DNA of 64,000 nucleotides from Synaphobranchus kaupii (Eukaryota; Chordata; Actinopteri; Anguilliformes; Synaphobranchidae): assembly GCA_029718625.1 (NCBI GenBank), contig CM056376.1, forward strand, positions 23,303,869 to 23,367,868, given 5' to 3'. The first letter of the stretch is position 1, and the number at the start of each line of letters is the position of its first letter. This document shows positions 55,097 to 64,000 of this stretch, in pieces. Both the position numbers and the translations under genes were made by a program. The notes beneath the pieces were generated by a model that saw nothing but the letters and a program-made list of their open reading frames with translations, was not told the DNA's origin and searched no databases.

Positions 55097-55907
55097 CAGT
55101 TGCACTCAAAATTATTCAAACCCCTTCACTTTTTGCACACGTAATTGTGTTGTAGATTTAATTTCAAATGGATAAAATTGCCATTTTTGCCCATCAATCT
55201 ACACTCAATAACCCATAATGACAAAGTGAAAACATGTTTTTAGAAGTTTTTGCAAATGTATTAAAAATCAAAAACTGAAATCTCTCATGTGCATAAGTAT
55301 TCATACCCTTTGCTTTAATGAACGAGCCCCAAACCATCACTCTGTTGCCAGATATGGAGTAGATGTGGATGGATCACTGCAAGGGTTATTTCTTCTGACT
55401 CATTTTCCTATAGAACTCTAGGGGGGGAAAAAGTAATGAGAAGAAACCCTTAAAGTGATCCATCCACATCTACTCCATATCTGGCTGTAGAGTGATGGTT
55501 TGGGGCTTGTTTGATAACTTAGACCCTTGATGACTTACAGCCATTTCGCCAGTCATGTGTTCCATACTGTACCAGCATAATAGTCTCACCATCCAATTCC
55601 CATAGAAATACATTCAAATGCAGAGAGGTTATAGTATCGCTTGTAACAGTACCTGAAAATAAGATATCGAGAGTATTTGGTTTGTTGGGTCACAGACTTC
55701 AGGAAGTAACAGCATGCAAAGGATATGCAACCAAATATGAAATATGATACTTTAAAAATACATTAAAGCAAAGGGAGATTTATGCACATGGGAGATTTCA
55801 GTTTTTGATTTTTAATGCATTTGCAAAAATTTCTAAAAACGTTTTCACTGTCATTATGGGTTATTGAGTGTAGATTGATGGGCAAAAATCTAGTTTTAGT
55901 GCAACTG
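55097..55907. mobile_element. Non-autonomous Tc1/mariner-type element, cagttgcac-family ends (cassette copy E)
   Basis: Termini cagttgcactcaaaattatt and ttagtgcaactg are flanked by TA (55095-55096, 55908-55909). Inverted arms of about 145-225 bp lie at 55097-55321 and 55763-55907. The shared cassette occupies about 55325-55760 in reverse orientation. It contains its own hairpin (55325-55425 against 55437-55510) and ends in gcaaaggatatgcaaccaaa near 55716. The junctions fall where both arms show ctttgctttaatg or its inverse. No transposase is present. Confidence 0.88.
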
Positions 55908-55919
55908 TATATACTATAT

Positions 55920-55941
55920 GTGTGTGTGTGTGTGTGTGTGT
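55920..55941. repeat. (TG)n microsatellite
   Basis: A short TG run just outside the right end of copy E. Confidence 0.9.
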
Positions 55942-57559
55942 ATGCACACACGTTTGTGTAAATGAACTAGTGATTGTAAAAGAGGAGGTGGATCTTGCAA
56001 CTGAAATATTCAAACATTTCAAAAGTGATACGATGATAAGATTCAGCTAAACTTATGCCCCTGGCATGATCAGTCATAGCTGATGCATCTTTCGTCCTGG
56101 TTTATGCAGTTAGTTAACGTGCGATTTGTGGAGGCCATGTGCCGTGTTCTTTGAGAATACCACGTTTACAGAAGTCCCATTACGAAAATAAAATGATCCC
56201 GGCATGTCTCATGCATACTATCACATCTATCGTGTCCTGTTCAACTCTCACCATTAAGTCTCGTCAGCTTTCTGTGCGATTCATTCAACATCCTCACCGA
56301 TTACCAGGACCGGGCCGCATCAGAGGGATTTAAGAGCCTGCATTACTATTTTGAATCACTGGATATTTAATTCTTCTATTATAATGGAGATGGGAACGGA
56401 ACAGAGGTTATGGTAACCGCTGAAAACCAGTCCCACTTCACAGAGAGGTTAATGAACCACAGTTCCTATGGGAGATGGAGTACGCTGTTAATTTGACAAA
56501 CGTGGAAAATAAATGCTTTTATGCTTTTATTGACAGTGACCAAAAACGGCCTCTGCTGGAATGAAAGGCGTCAGACTTGCGGGCGCCTCGCTATTTGATG
56601 CACAAAGATTGGGGGGGGGGGAAAGCCAAACAATGACGCGGAATGCATTTGTACGAAGGAACTAAGTACATAATTGTCTGAATAGCAATTATGGGCTAAA
56701 ACGATTCTTCATTAATTCCTTTTTTTAGTGGGAAAAACATACAATAAAAACATACAATATAAGTGGTACAATCACCGCGTTCGATTTGAATAAATTTTGC
56801 ATTGAATGGAGCTTTTTACGAGATGGACATTTACAGCCATACAGTTACACGTTCCCTGTTTTTTCCTTCGCTCCCCCCTCCCACTTTTTGTGGAATATTC
56901 AATTAGGGATCCTCTCCCGGTCCGGTGGGGACGGGAGTGCGACGGAGACTGGGGGCCGTGGCGGCCGTGGGGTCGGTGCTGGAGGGAGCGGGACGTGGCC
57001 TACGACTAACGCCTCCCTGCTCCGCTGTCTCCATTTCCCCTGACGGTTTGGGGGAAGGGCGGCCCGGTCTAACAGCCCGGCTCTCACAAGGGAAGAGACT
57101 GTGCTGCATGCTCCTCCATTGTGCAGAAGCATTCCACAAGAGAGTTGTTTTTATTTATAAGTTAAATATTCAATTTTTTGTATTTTTTTTAACCAACAAT
57201 GCACTGCACAGTACACTAGCTTTCTTGATCCTAAGAAAGGGACTGGGCACCGCCGATTCTGAACTGGTACAGCACCTTACATTCAACAATAGCTGGTACA
57301 GCTTCTCAGTCTCCACAAAAGTGCTAGGGTTAGCTCCCAGAAGCTACACCCCCCCCTCCTCTCCCCATCACGTCCAATTTACTTTCCCTTGCACAGTGCC
57401 AGCACCATGTCTGTGTGTGTTCTCCGCTGCGTTGTTCCGCTCTGCCAGAGATGCAGAACCGCGGGCTCAATGATCCCTCTTAACCATCGACCCACGGTCG
57501 TTCTTACCTGTAAGCGGTAATATGGTGCGACCTTTCCAGGGCTGCGCGAGTTTGCTAAC

Positions 57560-57621
57560 GTGGAGGGGGGGGGGCTGAGGAGGGGGGGGGGAGGTTTGAG
57601 GAGGAGGGGGGGGGGGGGGGC
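57560..57621. repeat. G-rich tract with several long G runs
   Basis: Successive G runs (about 57566-57574, 57582-57591 and 57607-57621) are separated by short gag/tt spacers. The tract is G-quadruplex-capable. Confidence 0.9.
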
Positions 57622-58289
57622 CAAGGAAACAGAAGACGGAGAGATTTAATCCACCTCAAAGGAACTCCCCTTTAAACCTGCATGGTGAACTCTGAGGGAA
57701 ACCGCACCGCCGCCAGGCGCATCGCAATACGCCGCGCTGCCATTTTAATTTCATCCAGAGTGAAAAATCCATACAATGACATGGAACTTAACGAGGCCGA
57801 AGATGGCGGTGGATTTTAACAGCCCGAGAGCTACCCAATTCTTGACTAACCATGAATGCAGCCTGCATCGTTTTAGTGAACACTGAGCTACCGCTGAAAT
57901 TGGCAAAGGCAGAATCTGAAGGTCTTGTTCCGTATTCAGACCGGTTATGCTAACATTGTTTGAATTTGAAAATTTGAACCTGAAATTGTAGGATCTTGGA
58001 GCTGACAATGTTCTGCCTTGTATAGTATTGTTCAATGTCCATCTCTGAACATGAAACACAAGCAAAGAAATCTGTAAGATGTAGCTTCTGTAAAAGTAAC
58101 CATTTTACATTTAGTAAGTAAAGCCATACACGTATCACAGGATTCCTTCCTGGGCTTTTCTTTTTTTGGTCAGGCTAGTTTAATGCGTTTCACAGCAGCA
58201 CCACAGATCCAAGCACGGAATACAGCGAAGCAAGACAAAGTTCTGACTCCCTCAGACGGTGGGTACCGGCCTCATGTCCACTGACTAAC

Positions 58290-58306
58290 CCCCCCCCCCC
58301 CCCCCC
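58290..58306. repeat. Poly-C run
   Basis: About 17 consecutive C bases. Confidence 0.9.
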
Positions 58307-59141
58307 TCCCCGAGGAGTCAGGGTACATTTGGCGGAATGAGGACAGGCTGCACTTTGCCTGCAGTACAGCCAAGGCAATCTGGTGCAAGCTTGGGACGGT
58401 CTGCTGATCTGCTGACTCACTGCGAGATATCCTCAGCCAGACCCTCATATTACTAACGGTCACATTCTGCACAGTCACTCCACATGATCCTCAATAACAT
58501 CAACAAAATAACTTTTTATCTGGATAAAAGACAAATCCACATTTTGGCACTAAATACGAGACAAATTCATCACAAAACAACAAAAAGCCTTTGGAAAGAA
58601 ACATTTAAATTCCCTTTATTCGGCATTAGCGAGTAGTGTGAACTCAAAAAGCCCAAAAAAAAAAAAAATATTCTAAATAAAGGGAACTGTAAATTTTGTA
58701 GTATGCCAAAAAATGAACAAAGTCATAATTTGGCAGTAAATTAGAAAATGATCCAAATGTTCTTACCCTAAAAACCAGCTTACTCCTCTCAAAACACCAT
58801 TTTGTTTACTTTCTGACACAAAAACCCACAGAACTGTCCGCAGCTTGACTCGTGATAATGTAACAGGGATGGCACATTCATGTATGACACAACCAAACAT
58901 GAGTGACAACTGAAGAAGTTTGAGCAAGTTCTTGGGAGGTCTACTTCTTTTGTTTTTTGTTTTTTTTTGTTGAATAATTGACATTGTTCCATATTCCTGA
59001 ATTAGGCTTGCGATCGCATTGTGAGGTGTGATTTGCCTGCCTGTCTGCTATTTTGAGCGAGCTTAATTGTGGATGAGGCGTTTTAAAAAGCCTGCCTCCC
59101 TCCCCCTCGCCTTGCCCTAAGAGGTAGGTGTCACACTCCAC

Positions 59142-59154
59142 CCCCCCCCCCCCC
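59142..59154. repeat. Poly-C run
   Basis: About 13 consecutive C bases. Confidence 0.9.
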
Positions 59155-60318
59155 ACAGAAGAGCGGGTTTTCCTCGGCAGTCCCAGCCACTCCCTCCTCC
59201 GCTCTCTCTCCCACCCTCTTTGTCCATCTCCGCCAGGATCGTCCGGCTTATGCAAGTGCAGGTAGGCGGGCTCCTCCGGCCCGCGCCCGTCTCCTGGAAA
59301 CACCACACATCATCCGCAAGGCCTGCCAGAGAGCCGCTTCCACTGGCTAAGGGAGGGATGACAGCTAGCGTGGGGGAACATTGTCTATAGCAGCATGTGG
59401 TGATCTTTTCAGGGAATAAACTGGGATTTTATTCACAATAGTGGTGGGTGTGAGGAAAGGGAACACATTTTTTTATAGAGGCATTTGTGTGCACGGCGCT
59501 GTGGTTTTAAACTGGGCTTCTGTGGAGAGGGTCCAATTTGTTTTTCTGCAGCATGACGGACTGGATTATGGTGGGGTTTCTTTTTTTTTTTTTTCCTTCA
59601 ACACAACCAGACCCCTTTTTTTCTTAGAAAGTCAATGTATCTAGGACAGTAGTATGGTGTGTATGGTGAGATAACACACTGACACACTACAGGCGTGAAA
59701 CGAGGAGTTTTGAAGAACTGTGATGCGTACCGCGTAGAAATGCGCGCAGCTCCTGAACCATGCCCAAGAGAAAGCCCATCTCGCTATAGACAATAATGAG
59801 GAATGAAGACGTTGAAGGCTGCCTTCATTCACGTAACTTCCTGATGGAATGTTCTAGAAATCAAACCGTTATGTTCGTTCGCCCACTGGAACCGTAAAGG
59901 TAAAACCTGCTGACAAAGAAATCTATGCTCACCTTCCACCAGTGACTCCTCGCTCAACCCGCTAAGACCCCTTACCACGGCAACCATGCGGCCCTGGCGT
60001 TATGTGGAGCGCAGTTGTTATGGTGATGGCGAGAGGCTGTTAAGGTTACGGGCACGAGTGTGGTGTTTGTGGACGGGGAATGGAGCTGGTGAGGGTTAGT
60101 GGAGAAGTCTTATGTAATTTTCCCTTTAGGTAAGGGAAAAAAACGCAGCAGCAGCAGCAGCAACAGCCCACACTCAGTATAACCTGCTTGTAAGTTAGCT
60201 GACAACGAGGGCGAGCCACTCGCAGTAATTATAATGTGATTACTACCTCTCCAGCAGCTGCCGGAGGGGGAGCAGCACACAGGAAAGACCTGCACCACAC
60301 ACTATAAATATAAACAAT

Positions 60319-60931
<613 letters not shown>

Positions 60932-63900
60932 GCCTCTGGAATGGGGTGGTAGGAGAGGGAGTGCCGGGGCGGATGGAGGTGGGGAACTGCGGTTACCCTA
61001 AGATGAACTCCATTCACGGGGGGCTACTCTGAATCTTGTCTGGCCTGGATAAGGAATTTGTAAATGCACTATTGTCATACACAATCCCCCCCCCCAGACA
61101 TTGGCAATGGACCCTACCTCCTTAATGAAGAAACAAGACCCACGCAGGCGCACGCACGCAAACACAAACACACCGATGGACACATACAGCTCTTGGCAAC
61201 TTTCTTCTCAAATTCAGTATCAGGGAATAACCGACTGATGCTGTTGAACTTGTCAGACTGTGAACACAGCTCATTAAAACATGAACTTACTTACATTTAA
61301 GAATGTAAGTACGGTCGAAGTATAAAATTAATTTAGGCTTGGAGGCAAGAAATGACATCAATTTAAAAATAATACAACCATAAAAGTACACATCCATTCT
61401 CCCCTTGATAGCTGTAAGTAAAAAAAACCTTGCAGGAAAACGAGAAAAGGGAAATAAAAAAGAAATATTCAAAAGCATCGGAGGTTATATTTGCTGCAGG
61501 GTGGAATAGCAAAAGATATGGTTGGGGGTGATATGAAGATAATTTAACTGGCAGTGCTTTAATCAAGACTCTCAATGTTTTTCTTGTCTGAAGAAGCTGC
61601 AGAGAGAAATGTCTACAAGTGTAGAAAGATCTCCACATGCAGGATGACTGAGATAGGCAATGCTTAGGGATATGAATGCATTTAACAGCCCTTACATGTA
61701 ACAGAAAATCAAAGTTGCATGAGAAATATAGACAGCTTGGTCCTGTTGTTGGAAATTTAGTATCGCTTAACACTCAGTTACAATGTTAGCAATGGCGTTG
61801 TATATTACACACTCCTGGCAAACCTCTTAAAAGAGGAAGTGATGCCGTTAAGTCCAGTACAGGACAGAATATCATCTCCACGGCATGAGAGAAGCTTCTA
61901 TAGGCACTCAGAATTCTCCACAGGTTCCAGTCATGTGTAGCACAGAAACGATAGACTCAAAGACTGAGTAAATTGGCTCTGCTACTCTGAACATTGATCA
62001 GTGACATTTGTGGTGTTAAGACAGCAGACGTTTGGAAGAACATATTTCATCCTATTTTCTGCGGCAGCAGACTCACCGTACAAAGACTTGATCACAGACG
62101 TGATTTTTTGCCAAGTTTTTGATTTTAGCACTTTTTTTTTCCAATCTCGATGTCTTGTTACTGAAATCCTTGATGTTCTGCACAGATATAGTTTTCACAC
62201 GTGTCCTTGTTGTTATTCTTTTCCTGTAATACGCAGTTAATCATACTAGCCTTGTAAGATGCTCCGTATAGGATAAATAAATACATTTTAAACATCACTG
62301 AACAATGCACGCCTTTACTGGGTGAAAGCTATCTTGCCATAAATTTTATTATCCAGTGCACTCAATGCTCTGGTTAACAATGACAGTTCTGCTTGCCTGA
62401 CCCCATTCACTGAGAATAGTCACAGTGAATGTTCCACATGAGCGTCCTGACAACTACCCTACAACCTTTGTTCAGTTTTCTCTTCACCTCAAAGTAGCTC
62501 AGAGCCTTCACCAATTTAGAATTAAAAATGGCTTCCTCACCCATGAAAACACCATCAATGGTGACGACTCGCACTCGCGCGTACATTTTGAAGGGTTTCA
62601 GGATTGCCAGTCCTAAATGTCAGGTGACTTTAACGTTGACGCGAGGCGCAGAGGGATTGCGCTCTAACACGGAGGGCCGATCCTCAAATCGCACAGACTC
62701 GGGTTCATCTCTGAGGTCTTGTGCAGGCTGTACGAGCTGAAACAGAACTGGGCTGCAGTACTTTCCAGACAGAATAAAGCAGGAAAGTGACCTGTTGTAC
62801 CTTCAGCTCGCAGCTCCAGGCATCGTGTACAGGAGAACGGAGCGTGAGTCGGGGGTGCAGAAAGCCAAATGCAAAGTGAACTCAGTGGCACAGATGTGGA
62901 AAAAAAGGCCTGTGTATAGAGGAGCTTGTGCACACGAAGGTTCAACTGCAGAGTCATTAGCCGAGGCAAGAGTTTATTTTAAAAGATGCAAATGAGTGTA
63001 TTCTTTACACAGAAATTGCATATCGCTCAAAACATCTCTCAAAATTGCCCCACTTCATTAGCTTGCATGCAATTCAAGGCTTGACCGAGTATTTTTATTC
63101 CCAAGTTGTGTAAATTCTCCGCAGACATATTGCGAACCTAAATGTGTGCATATTCAGTATGTCTGGTATACAATGACTTGAAATAAATTTCTCAATTCCC
63201 CCCCCCCCACCACCTGCAAAGAAAAAAAGAGAGGGAAAAAAAGATAGTCGTGTCCCGTAAGGTTATCTGTGTTTGTTAGGAACTGAAGTGCTCCACTGGA
63301 ATTAAAAATACGCTGCATATGTTGGGAAATCTGTTTCCCTGGGTGTGTGAGTGTAGTGAGCAAGTGTGAGGCGGCAGCTCACGTCTCCAGGAAGAGAGAG
63401 GGCAGACACTCTCATCATTAGCCGCGCGCTATTGTGCTCCTCTACCTGCTCCAATCTGCATAGCCAGGCTCGGCGCTGACGCCAGGCAGATGTTCCCTCC
63501 GTGAGGTGCGAAGCACAGAAGGTGGAAACAAGAACGCAACACGAATAAAGAAAAAGAAAACATTTAGCAGAGTACACAAAAGGGAAATAATTATGAATAA
63601 TGATACCGGGAAATATCTTTGTTCGCAATGAATAACACAGCTCCCCGGCGCTCGCTCGGCCTACAGGAAAACGAAAAAATGCAGCCATGTCACTTTTGGG
63701 AACTTGTGCGCAAGACATAGAAAACCAAAAGGCTAATACCTTGAGAATGAAACTGTTAATTACACAGCAGACCTGCAGACAGGAGCAGAATTGCTCTGTA
63801 TTAACTTGTTCCACAGCATTTCCCTTAATTGGAAGACACTTTCGCTGTAAACATTAGCGAGGCTAAAAACAAAAATGGCAAAATTACATGTCAGTGCATG

Positions 63901-64000
63901 ATATGCATGAATACTGCAATGTTAGCTTAAAAAGGTACTTGCTACAAATCTGCAAGCAAATCCTGCCTAATTAATTGAGGAAAAAATGTGTGTGTGTTTG

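Noticed and set aside
58763..58984. Minus-strand frame of 73 codons ending in a gtaaga donor
   Set aside because: There is no upstream acceptor in a sensible context, no family similarity, and low-complexity Lys-rich start sequence.
59935..59995. Short minus-strand frame ending at a GTGAGC donor (MVAVVRGLSGLSEESLVE), possible pebp4 5' exon
   Set aside because: It is not a signal peptide and does not resemble the PEBP4 N-terminus. A short open stretch with a donor is expected by chance in 23 kb.

Overview
The window looks like teleost fish nuclear DNA. It has spliced vertebrate genes separated by long AT-rich introns and intergenic stretches. It also has many Tc1/mariner-type elements flanked by TA dinucleotides, a DANA/V-SINE-like tRNA-derived SINE, L2-like and L1-like LINE remnants, large dinucleotide microsatellites and long G/C homopolymers. 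The species cannot be named from this sequence alone.

Three protein-coding genes are recognisable, all transcribed leftward (minus strand): bin3 (only its first exon and promoter, about 879-1075), egr3 (complete, two coding exons at 15678-15828 and 10239-11350) and pebp4 (its last three coding exons, at 40617-40662, 39502-39618 and 28512-28603). As I recall the human map, this is the order and relative orientation of BIN3-EGR3-PEBP4 at 8p21.3, so the block is a conserved vertebrate linkage group. Each coding exon was placed by reading frame, GT-AG junctions and family similarity. The egr3 and pebp4 junctions are phase-consistent with their neighbours.

Layout: 1-878 is intron 1 of bin3. 879-1075 is its first exon and probable promoter. 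1076-7740 is intergenic and holds a degraded inverted-repeat transposon. 7740-16165 is the egr3 transcription unit, with a roughly 2.5 kb 3'UTR, a 4.3 kb intron, a TATA box, and CArG and CRE motifs upstream. 16.3-27.8 kb is the egr3 upstream intergenic region, with several Tc1-type elements. From 27.8 kb to the right edge the window lies inside pebp4, whose 5' exons are beyond the window. The large last-in-window intron (40663-64000) holds LINE debris, a 367 bp near-perfect tandem duplication, chimeric Tc1-like elements and a roughly 610 bp CA repeat.

The three genes do not form a pathway. egr3 is an immediate-early zinc-finger transcription factor, bin3 a BAR-domain membrane-shaping protein and pebp4 a secreted PEBP-family protein. 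The most unusual signal is that one internal cassette of about 300-400 bp recurs in five mobile elements whose ends belong to different families (1.6, 20.9, 34.7, 46.4 and 55.3 kb). This points to repeated filler exchange among non-autonomous Tc1/mariner-type transposons.
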